64,000 nucleotides of DNA. It comes from JBAYIE01 sp965279165 (GTDB lineage Bacteria > Bacteroidota > Bacteroidia > UKL13-3). The position numbers and the translations under genes were made by a program. Shown in pieces: positions 25,083 through 35,300 of the stretch. The DNA lies in contig OZ257140.1 of assembly GCA_965279165.1 (NCBI GenBank), positions 3,214,330-3,278,329 of the forward strand, written 5' to 3'. Position 1 is the stretch's first letter, and every line of letters begins with the position of its first letter. The notes under the pieces are model-generated. The model was not told the origin of the DNA and did not search any database. It saw nothing but the letters and a program-made list of their open reading frames with translations.

Positions 25083-27581
25083 ATGCAAAAAGACAGCCAC
25101 AAACCCAATGTACTTTATGTCGACGATGAAATAGACAATCTATTGGTCTTCAAATCTTCTTTCCGAAGAAATTATAATGTACAAACAGCTAGTTCGGCGA
25201 AGGAAGGACTTGAATTGTTGAAGGACAACAGTTATGAAATAGTGATTTCCGACCAAAATATGCCAGGTATGACCGGGGTTGAATTCCTCAAGAATTTACC
25301 TGATGACAAGGAATGTGTTCGCATGATTCTTACCGGATTTAGTGATATCGGAGCTGTTATTGATGCGTTGAATACCGGTAAAATAAATAAGTATGTTACC
25401 AAGCCTTGGGAAAAAGAAGATCTCCTTCCTGTGATAGATGATTCCTTGCAATTGTTATTTTCAAAAAGAATAGAAAAGGAACAAATCGAAAACGAAAGAA
25501 AGGTGAGGAAAGCATTGGAGGAAGTTGTAAAAGGTACCACATCAGAAAATAAGAAAGAAGTTGATTCCTTAAAGGTATTAAGTCTTGAAGAAGAGAATAA
25601 CCGACTAAAGAAACAAGTAGATGATGCAAATAAAAATGTGCAGTTATTAAGTGAAATAGGTCAGGAGATACTGGCTAATTTAACCATCGAATCTATCATC
25701 GATAGTACTTACGAAACCTTAAACACACTTATGGATGCCTCTGTTTTTGGTATAGGAATATATAGTAATGATACCCGTACAATTGAATTTCCGGGATTCA
25801 TTGAGAATGGGCAAAAATTACCAATATCTTTTTCTATAGACGATGATAATCGTTATGCTGTATGGTGTTACAAAAATAAACATGAGGTATTTATAAATGA
25901 CCATAGCATTGAATACAGGAGTATATTATTAAATTCGGCTCCTCCAATCTCCGGGGACGATACCCAGTCAATTATTTATCTTCCTCTGATAATAAAAGAG
26001 ACAATTATTGGTGTTATTACTGTACAAACGCTCGACAAAAATGCTTATTCCCTTTATCATCTCAATATATTTAAAAATATCAGTTTGTTTGTTGCTACAG
26101 CATTAGAAAATGCCAAAACCTACCATACCATCGAAGAACAGAACAAAGAAATTGAACATAAAAATGTTGAATTGGAATTAAAAGTGCAAAAACGTACTGA
26201 ACAATTACAGCTTAAGAATGAGGAAGTTCAAAAACAAAGAGATGCATTGGAAAGCACGTATAACAATATAAAATTGTTAAGTGAAGTTGGACAAAAAATA
26301 ACTTCTACACTTTCTCTTGAGAAAATTATAGAAACGGTTTACACCAATGTGAATGAATTAATGGATGCATCTGTATTTGGTATTGGGGTATTAAATAAAG
26401 AAGAAAACAGACTTGAATTTCCTGGTTTGATGGAGAAAGGTGAAAAACTTCCTTTAACCTTTCAATCGCTTGAAGATGATAATCGTTTAGCAGTTTGGTG
26501 TTTTAAACATCAAAAGGAAATTATCATTAACGACCAGCAAACGGAATACAATAAATATATAAAAAGTATACCTAAGCCAAAAGCAGGGCAGCATTCTGAA
26601 TCTATTTTATACCTTCCATTAAAAGCAAATGAGGATATTATTGGAGTTATTACCGTACAGAGTCTAAAAAAACATATATACAGCCAATACCATATTGATA
26701 TACTTAGATCGCTCGGATCATATATTACAATCGCCATTCAGAATGCAAATTCTTATCGCAAAATGACGGAAGCATTTGAACAATTAAAATCAACCCAAAG
26801 CAAATTAGTTGAATCCGAAAAAATGGCATCCCTGGGTGTGCTAACTGCCGGAGTAGCCCATGAAATCAATAATCCTGTCAATTTTATATCCGCCGGTATT
26901 AAATCATTAAAGGAAAATTATACCGATTTAAAAGACCTGCTGATGTTGTATTTGAAAATCGATCGTAAAAACCAAAGCGAACAACTTTGGGATGAAATTG
27001 ATGAGCGCAAAGAAGAACTGGAAGTAGATAGCCTTGTACCTGAAATTGAAGAACTCTTTGGAAGTATCAGAAATGGAGCAAGCAGAACAGCAGAAATTGT
27101 AAAAGGACTACGTAATTTCTCCAGATTAGATGAAGGCGAAATGAAGAAAGCCAATCTCGAAGAAGGGATCGACAATACACTGGTTATTCTAAACAATAAA
27201 TTAAAAAATCGCATTAAGATAACCAAAAATTATGCGAAACTCCCTGAAATAGATTGTTACCCGGGACAACTCAACCAGATTTTTATGAATATTTTATACA
27301 ATGCAACGGATGCAATTATCGGTGAAGGTGAAATCAATATTACAACCGGTTTGGCAAAGCGAAATTTGTTTATTTCAATCAAAGATTCCGGTACCGGAAT
27401 GTCTGATGAGGTTAAATCCAAAATATTTGAACCGTTTTTTACCACCAAAGATGTTGGCAAAGGTACAGGTCTCGGCTTATCTATTTCTTATGGCATCATC
27501 GAAAAACACAAAGGTACCATTGAAGTAAAGAGCGAAGTGGGCAAAGGCACCGAATTTATAATCACACTCCCAATACAATAA
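25083..27581 (+). CDS. REC-GAF-GAF histidine kinase, paralog 6 of 9
   Basis: 832 residues from the ATG at 25083, which gives MQKDSHKPNVLYVDDE and matches the N-termini of the other copies; a GTG three codons earlier (25074) is possible but adds nothing conserved. Acceptor D57 sits in SDQNMPG, where the others have QRMP. Phosphoacceptor is H593. It returns to class A GAF domains between class B neighbours: GAF1 resembles paralog 4 and GAF2 (LPLTFQSLEDDNRLAVWCF) resembles paralog 2, so it looks like a mosaic. Eight bases separate it from paralog 7. Confidence 0.91.
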   Translation: MQKDSHKPNVLYVDDEIDNLLVFKSSFRRNYNVQTASSAKEGLELLKDNSYEIVISDQNMPGMTGVEFLKNLPDDKECVRMILTGFSDIGAVIDALNTGKINKYVTKPWEKEDLLPVIDDSLQLLFSKRIEKEQIENERKVRKALEEVVKGTTSENKKEVDSLKVLSLEEENNRLKKQVDDANKNVQLLSEIGQEILANLTIESIIDSTYETLNTLMDASVFGIGIYSNDTRTIEFPGFIENGQKLPISFSIDDDNRYAVWCYKNKHEVFINDHSIEYRSILLNSAPPISGDDTQSIIYLPLIIKETIIGVITVQTLDKNAYSLYHLNIFKNISLFVATALENAKTYHTIEEQNKEIEHKNVELELKVQKRTEQLQLKNEEVQKQRDALESTYNNIKLLSEVGQKITSTLSLEKIIETVYTNVNELMDASVFGIGVLNKEENRLEFPGLMEKGEKLPLTFQSLEDDNRLAVWCFKHQKEIIINDQQTEYNKYIKSIPKPKAGQHSESILYLPLKANEDIIGVITVQSLKKHIYSQYHIDILRSLGSYITIAIQNANSYRKMTEAFEQLKSTQSKLVESEKMASLGVLTAGVAHEINNPVNFISAGIKSLKENYTDLKDLLMLYLKIDRKNQSEQLWDEIDERKEELEVDSLVPEIEELFGSIRNGASRTAEIVKGLRNFSRLDEGEMKKANLEEGIDNTLVILNNKLKNRIKITKNYAKLPEIDCYPGQLNQIFMNILYNATDAIIGEGEINITTGLAKRNLFISIKDSGTGMSDEVKSKIFEPFFTTKDVGKGTGLGLSISYGIIEKHKGTIEVKSEVGKGTEFIITLPIQ

Positions 27582-27589
27582 CCATACCG

Positions 27590-30103
27590 ATGAATACTTC
27601 TAATACAAAACCAAGATTACTTTATGTCGACGACGAAGAGGATAATTTACTTGTGTTTCAATCCTCTATGCGCCGTTTTTATGACGTGGCAACTGCAAGT
27701 TCGGCAATGGAAGCCATGGAGTTGCTTAAGGATAATACCTATGATGTAATTGTATCGGATCAACGAATGCCCAAAATTAACGGTGTCGAATTTTTGAACA
27801 ACTTACCCAGTGAAATGCATAATGTGCGCATCATTTTAACCGGTTATAGTGATATCGATATTGTAATTCAGGCACTCAATAAAGGTAAAATTGACCGTTA
27901 TATTGCTAAGCCATGGAAAAAGGATGAGCTTCAAAAAATTATTGATGAAGCATTGGAAATTTTCTATCAGAAATACCATGTTATGGCTGCATCCGATACC
28001 AATTATGAAGCTAAGGCGGTGAAAGAAGTTCTCATACCGGTTAGCGATTCAGAGTTATCTTTAAAACTGCATCAGATAGAATCAGAAAACCGAGCCTTGC
28101 AAAAACAAGTCGACGATGCATATAAAAATGTGCAGTTGTTAAGTGAAATTGGCCAGGAGATTACTTCTACTTTAGACCTGGATACCATCTTGAATACGGT
28201 ATACGAAAATGTGAACCAATTAATGGATGCCAGTGTTTTTGGGATTGGAATTTACAATGCCGAAAACCTGACCATTGACTACAAACTTGCTATCGAAAAA
28301 GGCAAACGTTACCAGCCTTATAGCCGCACCATGGAGGATAAGAACCAGTTTCCGGTTTGGTGCATCGAGAATAAAAAGGAGATTTTTATAAATGATGTTT
28401 TCACTGAAGTAGGGAAGTATATTACTGATACCAATAAAATAAATGCAGGTGCAACTTTAGAGGATGGAACAAAAGCGGATATCCCGGTTTCTTTGATATA
28501 TATGCCACTAATGATCAAGGAGAAAGTTATCGGATTAATCACTGTTCAATCTTTTAACAAGAATGTCTATACCCAGTATCATCTTAATACGTTAATGAAT
28601 ATCGGTATTTATGTTGCCACTGCCTTAGAAAATGCGAAGGCCTATAATTTGATTGAAGAACATAAAACGGAAATCGAACATAAAAATATTGAGCTCGAGC
28701 AAAAAGTGCAACACAGAACAGAAGAATTGCGCCAACAGAAAGATGAACTGGAAGATACGTTTAGTAAGTTGAAATTGTTGACAGAAATAGGAAAGGAAAT
28801 TACTTCTACCTTGCATCTTGATACCATCATGAATACCATTTACGAAAATGTAAATAACCTCATGGATGCAGCGGTATTTGGAGTAGGAATTTATTCTAAA
28901 GAACAAAACCATATCGAAATCCGACTTGCCATCGAAAATGGCAAACGTTACCAACCTTATAACCGTTCGATGCAGGATAAAAACCAGTTCCCCGTTTGGT
29001 GTGTGGAGAATAAGAAAGAGATTTTTATCAACGATGTAGATAAAGAATATTCTCGTTACCTGGTGAATTACGAACGAAAAATTGTGGATTTGGAGGATGG
29101 AACCAAATCTGCCGATCCATTGTCGTTAATTTATATGCCTTTGTTGTTTAACAACAATCCTATCGGAATTTTAACGGTACAAAGTTTTCGGAAACATGCA
29201 TACAACCAATACCATTTGGATATTCTTCGTTCGCTTGCATCTTATATTACAACAGCCATTCAAAATGCCAGTTCTTATAGCAAGATGACCGAGGCGTTCG
29301 AACAATTAAAATCAGCCCAAAGCAAATTGGTGGAGGCTGAAAAAATGGCTTCACTAGGGGTGTTAACAGCAGGTGTTGCCCACGAAATAAACAATCCTGT
29401 AACTTTTATCTCGGGTGGAATCGAATCACTTGAGGATAATTTTGCAGACCTCGAAAGTTTACTTTCTGAATTAAAAGGTTTAAATACCACAAAGGATGCC
29501 AAAGAGCAACTGGCAAAAATTGAAGCCATTAAAACCGAAATTGATTTGCCACGCATCCTTACAGAAATGAAAGGTTTGTTTAATAGTGTGAAAAACGGAG
29601 CCAACCGAACATCTGAAATTGTTAAAGGGTTAAGAAATTTTAGTCGATTGGATGAAAACGATATGAAGCGTGCCAACCTCGAAGAAGGCTTAAACAATAC
29701 CTTGGTTATCTTGAACAATAAACTCAAGAACCGAATAACCCTAACCAAATCCTATGGCAATATTCCGGAAGTGGATTGTTATCCTGGACAGTTAAACCAG
29801 GTTTTTATGAATATTTTGAACAATGCCTGCGATGCAATTGAGGAAGAAGGAGAAATTGAAGTGAGTACGAAACAAGTTTCCGGAAAAATTATCATCTCCA
29901 TTAAAGACAGCGGAACAGGTATGCCTGACGAGGTAAAAGAGCATATTTTCGAACCCTTTTATACCACCAAAGGTGTAGGAAAAGGTACCGGTCTCGGACT
30001 ATCCATATCATACGGTATCATCGAGAAACATAAAGGTTCCATAGAAGTGAAAACCGAACAAGGCAAAGGAACGGAATTTATTATCACCTTACCTAATAAC
30101 TAA
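27590..30103 (+). CDS. REC-GAF-GAF histidine kinase, paralog 7 of 9
   Basis: 837 residues with acceptor D57 (VSDQRMPKINGVEF) and phosphoacceptor H598. The motif after it is NNPVTF where all other copies have NNPVNF. The receiver is the least typical of the set (SSMRRFYDV, NKGKIDRYIAKPWKK). Both GAF domains are class B. The GAF1 loop DTNKINAGATLEDGTKADIP is almost identical in protein, but not in codons, to that of paralog 9. A 5-bp gap precedes paralog 8. Confidence 0.92.
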   Translation: MNTSNTKPRLLYVDDEEDNLLVFQSSMRRFYDVATASSAMEAMELLKDNTYDVIVSDQRMPKINGVEFLNNLPSEMHNVRIILTGYSDIDIVIQALNKGKIDRYIAKPWKKDELQKIIDEALEIFYQKYHVMAASDTNYEAKAVKEVLIPVSDSELSLKLHQIESENRALQKQVDDAYKNVQLLSEIGQEITSTLDLDTILNTVYENVNQLMDASVFGIGIYNAENLTIDYKLAIEKGKRYQPYSRTMEDKNQFPVWCIENKKEIFINDVFTEVGKYITDTNKINAGATLEDGTKADIPVSLIYMPLMIKEKVIGLITVQSFNKNVYTQYHLNTLMNIGIYVATALENAKAYNLIEEHKTEIEHKNIELEQKVQHRTEELRQQKDELEDTFSKLKLLTEIGKEITSTLHLDTIMNTIYENVNNLMDAAVFGVGIYSKEQNHIEIRLAIENGKRYQPYNRSMQDKNQFPVWCVENKKEIFINDVDKEYSRYLVNYERKIVDLEDGTKSADPLSLIYMPLLFNNNPIGILTVQSFRKHAYNQYHLDILRSLASYITTAIQNASSYSKMTEAFEQLKSAQSKLVEAEKMASLGVLTAGVAHEINNPVTFISGGIESLEDNFADLESLLSELKGLNTTKDAKEQLAKIEAIKTEIDLPRILTEMKGLFNSVKNGANRTSEIVKGLRNFSRLDENDMKRANLEEGLNNTLVILNNKLKNRITLTKSYGNIPEVDCYPGQLNQVFMNILNNACDAIEEEGEIEVSTKQVSGKIIISIKDSGTGMPDEVKEHIFEPFYTTKGVGKGTGLGLSISYGIIEKHKGSIEVKTEQGKGTEFIITLPNN

Positions 30104-30108
30104 ATAGT

Positions 30109-32628
30109 ATGTACGACGAAAAAGCCAAACCCAAAATTTTATTTGTGGATGATGAGGAATATAACCTGCTGGTATTTCGTACCTCCTTCCGTAAGTTATA
30201 TGATGTGATAACGGCACCATCTGCATCAGATGCAATCGAATTGTTAAAAACAACCAACGCTGATATTATTATTTCGGATCAGCGTATGCCCGATATGACA
30301 GGGGTTGAATTCCTGAATAGTTTACCAGATGATGCGGATTCTATCCGAATGATTTTAACCGGTTACAGTGATATGGAAGCGGTTATTGAAGCGCTTAATA
30401 AAGGGAAAATTTCGAAATTCATTGCTAAACCTTGGCAAAAAGGAGAGTTGCAGAAAATAATTGATGAAGCCATTGCATTGCGACAAAAAAATAAACAGGA
30501 TACCAATAAACAAACGCTTAACCAGACGGGCAATATTGCTGTAGGGGGCTCAACCAATGAAGTGGAGTTATTGGAAGAGTTGATGAAATATAAACAACTC
30601 AATGAAGAACTGAAAAATCAGGTAGATGACTCGTTTAAAAATGTTCAGTTATTAAGTGAAATCGGACAGGATATCACCTCCACATTAGATTTAGAAACTA
30701 TTCTGAATACGGTGTATGAAAATGTGAACCAGTTGATGGATGCCAGTGTGTTTGGAATTGGAATTTATAATACGGATAATTCAACTATTGATTATCAATT
30801 AGCAATTGAAAAGGGTAAAAGATTTAAGCCATACAGCAGAAGTATGGATGATAAAAACCAGTTTCCGGTTTGGTGTATCGAAAATAAAAAGGAAATATTT
30901 ATCAATGATGTTGAGAATGAGTCAGCGAAGTATATCAAGGATGAGGTAATTGTTAATGCAGACAATGCCACGATGGAAGATGGCTCAAAATCCGATGTAC
31001 CTCATTCAATAATCTATATACCTTTATTGATAAAGGACAATGTCGTAGGTTTAATCACTGTTCAATCTTTTAGCCAAAATGCATACAACCAATTCCATTT
31101 GAATACCTTGTTAAATATTGGAATCTATGTAGCTACTGCACTCGAAAATTCGAAGGCATATAAACTGATAGAAAAGCAAAAGTATGAGATTGAACAAAAG
31201 AATACTGAACTCGAACAAAAGGTGAATCTGCGTACAGAAGAACTGCGACAACAAAAAGACGAACTGGAAGATACCTTCTCAAAACTGAAATTACTCACCG
31301 AAATAGGGCAGGAGATAACCTCTACCCTTAACCTCGATACGATTTTAAATACCATATACGAAAACGTAAATCAATTGATGGATGCCAGTGTATTTGGAAT
31401 AGGAATTTATAGTGCCGAAACCGAGCTGATAGATTACCGTCTTGCCATCGAAAACGGGAAAAGATACGAACCTTATACGCGATCCATGGAAGATAAAAAC
31501 CAGTTTCCGGTTTGGTGTATTGAAAATAAAAAGGAAGTATTTATCAATGACATAAAAAAGGATGCCCAGAATTATATCATAGAAACGGTTAAGGTGAATT
31601 TAGGTTCTGAAACATTGGAAGACGGCTCTAAATCTGAAGCTCCGGTTTCATTAATTTATATCCCTTTACTCTTTAACAACAACCCAATTGGTGTTTTAAC
31701 CGTGCAAAGCTTCCGCAAATTTGCATATAACCAATACCATTTGGATATCCTTCGTTCGCTGGCATCTTATATTACAACTGCGATTCAAAATGCAAGTTCA
31801 TATAGTAAAATGACACAGGCATTTGAACAACTGAAATCGGCCCAAAGTAAATTGGTTGAATCCGAAAAGATGGCTTCGCTGGGTGTACTAACAGCCGGCG
31901 TTGCGCACGAAATCAATAACCCTGTTAATTTCATAACAGGAGGAATTGAATCGCTTCAAGAGAATTATGCCGATGTGCAGGATTTGCAACAAAAACTAAT
32001 TGCGTATCATGTAAACAAAGGAGATGATACTTTATGGAAGGAAATTGAAGACCAAAAGAAATTATTGAACCTGGAAAGTTTATTGCCCGAAATTGATGAA
32101 CTGATGAACAGTATTCGCTCCGGTGCCGAACGAACTGCCGAAATTGTTAGAGGCCTGCGTAATTTTTCTCGTTTGGATGAGAATGATATGAAGAAGGCCA
32201 ATATTGAAGAAGGCTTGGATAATACGCTTGTTATACTCAATAACCGTTTAAAGAACAAAATCAATATTGTTAAGGAATATGGTTCAGTTAAACCAATCAT
32301 GTGTTACCCGGGACAATTGAACCAGGTATTCATGAATATTATTTACAATGCTGCAGATGCCATTAAAGAAAAAGGCGTTATTACGATTACAACCTTGGAA
32401 GAAAATGGAAATCTAATGATTAAAATCCGCGACAATGGAATGGGAATGCCGGAAGAAGTTAGATCGCATATCTTTGAACCTTTTTTTACAACCAAACCCG
32501 TTGGTAAAGGTACAGGATTGGGGTTGTCAATTGCGTATGGCATCATCGAAAAACACAAAGGTCGGATAGAAGTAGAGAGCGAACCCGGCCAAGGAACCGA
32601 ATTTATTATAACTTTACCAATTAACTAA
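30109..32628 (+). CDS. REC-GAF-GAF histidine kinase, paralog 8 of 9
   Basis: 839 residues, the longest copy, with acceptor D57 and phosphoacceptor H600. Both GAF domains are class B and unusually alike within the protein (RYEPYTRSMEDKNQFPVWC against RFKPYSRSMDDKNQFPVWC), each with a long acidic loop ending MEDGSKSDVP or LEDGSKSEAP. The ATPase has FEPFFTTKPVG where class A copies mostly have FEPFYTTKEVG. It is followed by a 51-bp spacer filled with octamers. Confidence 0.92.
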   Translation: MYDEKAKPKILFVDDEEYNLLVFRTSFRKLYDVITAPSASDAIELLKTTNADIIISDQRMPDMTGVEFLNSLPDDADSIRMILTGYSDMEAVIEALNKGKISKFIAKPWQKGELQKIIDEAIALRQKNKQDTNKQTLNQTGNIAVGGSTNEVELLEELMKYKQLNEELKNQVDDSFKNVQLLSEIGQDITSTLDLETILNTVYENVNQLMDASVFGIGIYNTDNSTIDYQLAIEKGKRFKPYSRSMDDKNQFPVWCIENKKEIFINDVENESAKYIKDEVIVNADNATMEDGSKSDVPHSIIYIPLLIKDNVVGLITVQSFSQNAYNQFHLNTLLNIGIYVATALENSKAYKLIEKQKYEIEQKNTELEQKVNLRTEELRQQKDELEDTFSKLKLLTEIGQEITSTLNLDTILNTIYENVNQLMDASVFGIGIYSAETELIDYRLAIENGKRYEPYTRSMEDKNQFPVWCIENKKEVFINDIKKDAQNYIIETVKVNLGSETLEDGSKSEAPVSLIYIPLLFNNNPIGVLTVQSFRKFAYNQYHLDILRSLASYITTAIQNASSYSKMTQAFEQLKSAQSKLVESEKMASLGVLTAGVAHEINNPVNFITGGIESLQENYADVQDLQQKLIAYHVNKGDDTLWKEIEDQKKLLNLESLLPEIDELMNSIRSGAERTAEIVRGLRNFSRLDENDMKKANIEEGLDNTLVILNNRLKNKINIVKEYGSVKPIMCYPGQLNQVFMNIIYNAADAIKEKGVITITTLEENGNLMIKIRDNGMGMPEEVRSHIFEPFFTTKPVGKGTGLGLSIAYGIIEKHKGRIEVESEPGQGTEFIITLPIN

Positions 32629-32631
32629 TTA

Positions 32632-32679
32632 CCTCAAAACTTCAACACCTCAACACCTCAACACTTCAACACCTCCTCC
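32632..32679 (+). repeat. Six octamers (CTTCAACA/CCTCAACA) before paralog 9
   Basis: Six 8-bp units end directly at the ATG of paralog 9 (32680). They are the same unit as the octamer array at 10953-11008, more than 21 kb away. Confidence 0.85.
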
Positions 32680-35157
32680 ATGCAAACCGATTATAAACCA
32701 AAAGTACTTTACATCGACGACGAAGAAGAAAACCTGTTGGTATTTCGTTCTTCCTTTCGCAGGAATTATGAAGTTTTCACTTCGAGTTCAGCGTCCGAAG
32801 CCACTGCTTTATTAAAAGATAATCAGGTCGACGTGATTATTTCAGATCAGCGTATGCCCGATATAACCGGAGTAGAGTTCCTAAGCGCATTACCTGATAA
32901 TGGAAATGATGTGCGCATGATACTTACGGGTTTCAGCGATATTGAAGCAGTAGTAGATGCTTTAAATTCAGGTAAAGTTTATAAATATATCAGCAAGCCA
33001 TGGGAAAAAGAAGAGTTGTTGCTGATTATCGAAGAAGCTATCGAAAACTTATACAAACGCAAACTTGCAAACGAAAATCCTGTAATAGCAAACTTGCAAG
33101 AGAGTAATGTTGTATCAAGAACTTCTCCGGTAACCGAATCAGAAGAAATAAAAAATCTCAAAAAAAATCTGGATGAAGCATATGGAACCTTGCAATTGTT
33201 AAACGAAATTGGCCAAGAAATTACTTCAACCTTTAACCTAGATGATATCCTGAACACCGTTTATATTCATGTAAACCAATTGATGGAAGCCAATAGCTTC
33301 GGAATTGGTATTTACAACCCGGAACAACAAACCATTGATTACCGTCTTGCTATTGAGTTTGGTAAAAGGTTTAAACCATATAGCCGTTCGATGAACGATA
33401 AAAATCAATTTCCGGTTTGGTGTATCGAAAACAAAAAAGAGGTTTTTATCAATGATGTATTCGAGGATTACAAAAATTATATTTCAGATACCAATAAAAT
33501 CAATGCCGGTGCCACCTTGGAAGACGGTACCAAAGCCGATATACCAATCTCGATAATTTATATGCCGCTATTAATTAAAGAGAAAGTGATTGGATTAATA
33601 ACGGTTCAATCCTATCGCAAAGGGGCTTATACCGATTACCACCTCAATAATTTACGCAATATTGGCATATACGTAGCCACTGCTCTCGAGAATGCAAAAG
33701 CATATCAATTGATAGAAGAGCAAAAAACGGAAATTGAACACAAAAACACCGAACTTGAACAAAAGGTAGAACAACGTACAGAAGAGCTAAGACTTCAAAA
33801 AGACGAGCTGGAAGATACCTTTATTAAACTGAAAGTACTGACCGAAATTGGAAAAGAGATTACTTCTACCTTGCATTTTGATACTACGCTAAATACAATA
33901 TATGAAAATGTAAACCGGTTGATGGATGCCAGTGTATTTGGAATTGGTATTTATTTGCCTGATGAACATGCCATTGATTACCGTCTGGCCATCGAAAAAG
34001 GGAAAAGGTATCAGCCGTATAAACGCACCATGGAAGATAAGAATCAGTTTCCTGTTTGGTGTATTGAAAAAAAGAAGGAAGTGTTTATCAACGATGTATA
34101 TAAGGAATACGGACGGTATATTTCTCAATATAAAGACAAGGAGATATTGTCGCATTTAGAAGCAGATGAGCCTTTATCATTGATTTATATTCCTTTGTTG
34201 TTTAACAACCAACCCATTGGAGTATTATCCGTTCAGAGCTTCCGCAAATATGCATATAACCAATACCACCTGGATATATTACGTTCACTGGCATCGTATA
34301 TAACTACAGCCATTCAAAATGCAAATTCATTCAGCAAAATGACAGAGGCTTTTGAGCAATTGAAAATGGCCCAAAGTAAACTGGTCGAATCCGAAAAGAT
34401 GGCATCGTTGGGTGTTTTAACAGCTGGAGTGGCACACGAAATTAACAATCCGGTAAATTTCATATCCGGAGGAATCCAGTCGCTCAAAGAAAATTATGAT
34501 GAAATTGAAATGCTCTTAAAGGATATGTTGCAATACCATAAACAACAATCTGCTGAGTTATGGGAACAAATTGAACAAAAGAGAAAACAATTGGATATTG
34601 AAAAGTTATTGCCCGAAGTAGAAGAATTATTTCTCAGTATCCGAAATGGAGCCAAACGTACCACAGAAATTGTAAAAGGTTTACGCAATTTCTCCCGCTT
34701 GGATGAAACCGATAAAAAGAGGGCAAAAATGGAAGAAGGACTAGATAATACCATTATCATCCTGAATAATCGATTAAAGAACCGTGTAACTGTTGTAAAG
34801 GAATACGGAGAAACGCCTGAACTGATGTGTTTTCCGGGTCAGTTAAATCAAGTATTTCTCAATGTATTGTACAATGCCGCCGATGCAATTGAAGGTAAAG
34901 GGGAAATAAAAGTTAAAACTTATGCAGATGAAAAATTTATCCATATCAGCATCAAGGACAATGGCAGTGGAATTCCCGAAGAAATAAAAAGCCGAATTTT
35001 CGAACCATTTTTTACCACCAAAGATGTTGGTAAAGGCACCGGACTCGGATTATCCATAGCTTATGGCATCATCGAAAAACACAATGGAAGTATGGAGGTT
35101 ATTAGCGAAATAGGGAAAGGAACTGAATTTGTGATTTCAATTCCAATAGGAAAATGA
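32680..35157 (+). CDS. REC-GAF-GAF histidine kinase, paralog 9 of 9
   Basis: 825 residues with first acidic block YIDDEEEN, acceptor D56 and phosphoacceptor H586. Both GAF domains are class B but of mixed origin: GAF1 matches GAF1 of paralog 7, and GAF2 matches GAF1 of paralog 5 in its loop. Small departures include NSFGIG for the usual SVFGIG in GAF1 and LNEIGQ for LSEIGQ before it. The end of the protein is VISIPIGK, not ITLPIQ. It closes the array; the next gene is convergent. Confidence 0.92.
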   Translation: MQTDYKPKVLYIDDEEENLLVFRSSFRRNYEVFTSSSASEATALLKDNQVDVIISDQRMPDITGVEFLSALPDNGNDVRMILTGFSDIEAVVDALNSGKVYKYISKPWEKEELLLIIEEAIENLYKRKLANENPVIANLQESNVVSRTSPVTESEEIKNLKKNLDEAYGTLQLLNEIGQEITSTFNLDDILNTVYIHVNQLMEANSFGIGIYNPEQQTIDYRLAIEFGKRFKPYSRSMNDKNQFPVWCIENKKEVFINDVFEDYKNYISDTNKINAGATLEDGTKADIPISIIYMPLLIKEKVIGLITVQSYRKGAYTDYHLNNLRNIGIYVATALENAKAYQLIEEQKTEIEHKNTELEQKVEQRTEELRLQKDELEDTFIKLKVLTEIGKEITSTLHFDTTLNTIYENVNRLMDASVFGIGIYLPDEHAIDYRLAIEKGKRYQPYKRTMEDKNQFPVWCIEKKKEVFINDVYKEYGRYISQYKDKEILSHLEADEPLSLIYIPLLFNNQPIGVLSVQSFRKYAYNQYHLDILRSLASYITTAIQNANSFSKMTEAFEQLKMAQSKLVESEKMASLGVLTAGVAHEINNPVNFISGGIQSLKENYDEIEMLLKDMLQYHKQQSAELWEQIEQKRKQLDIEKLLPEVEELFLSIRNGAKRTTEIVKGLRNFSRLDETDKKRAKMEEGLDNTIIILNNRLKNRVTVVKEYGETPELMCFPGQLNQVFLNVLYNAADAIEGKGEIKVKTYADEKFIHISIKDNGSGIPEEIKSRIFEPFFTTKDVGKGTGLGLSIAYGIIEKHNGSMEVISEIGKGTEFVISIPIGK

Positions 35158-35240
35158 AATTTATTGCATCTCAATAAATAAAGAGATAAACTGTACAAGA
35201 CCATTTCTAACATTCTTTTTTGAAACTTATTTTCATTGCC

Positions 35241-35273
35241 AAGTGTTGTGGACTTTAATAATCGACAACACTT
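35241..35273. terminator. Candidate hairpin terminator between convergent genes
   Basis: AAGTGTTGT (35241-35249) pairs perfectly with ACAACACTT (35265-35273) over nine bases, with a 15-nt loop. It lies in the 143-bp gap between the convergent kinase genes, so it could end transcripts from either side. There is no strong T run. Confidence 0.45.
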
Positions 35274-35300
35274 ATAAAACTGCAATTCCGGATTTAACTG

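Noticed and set aside
12592..35157. Kinase array as an assembly duplication artefact
   Set aside because: The nine proteins differ in GAF class, loops and linkers, and each has its own spacer.
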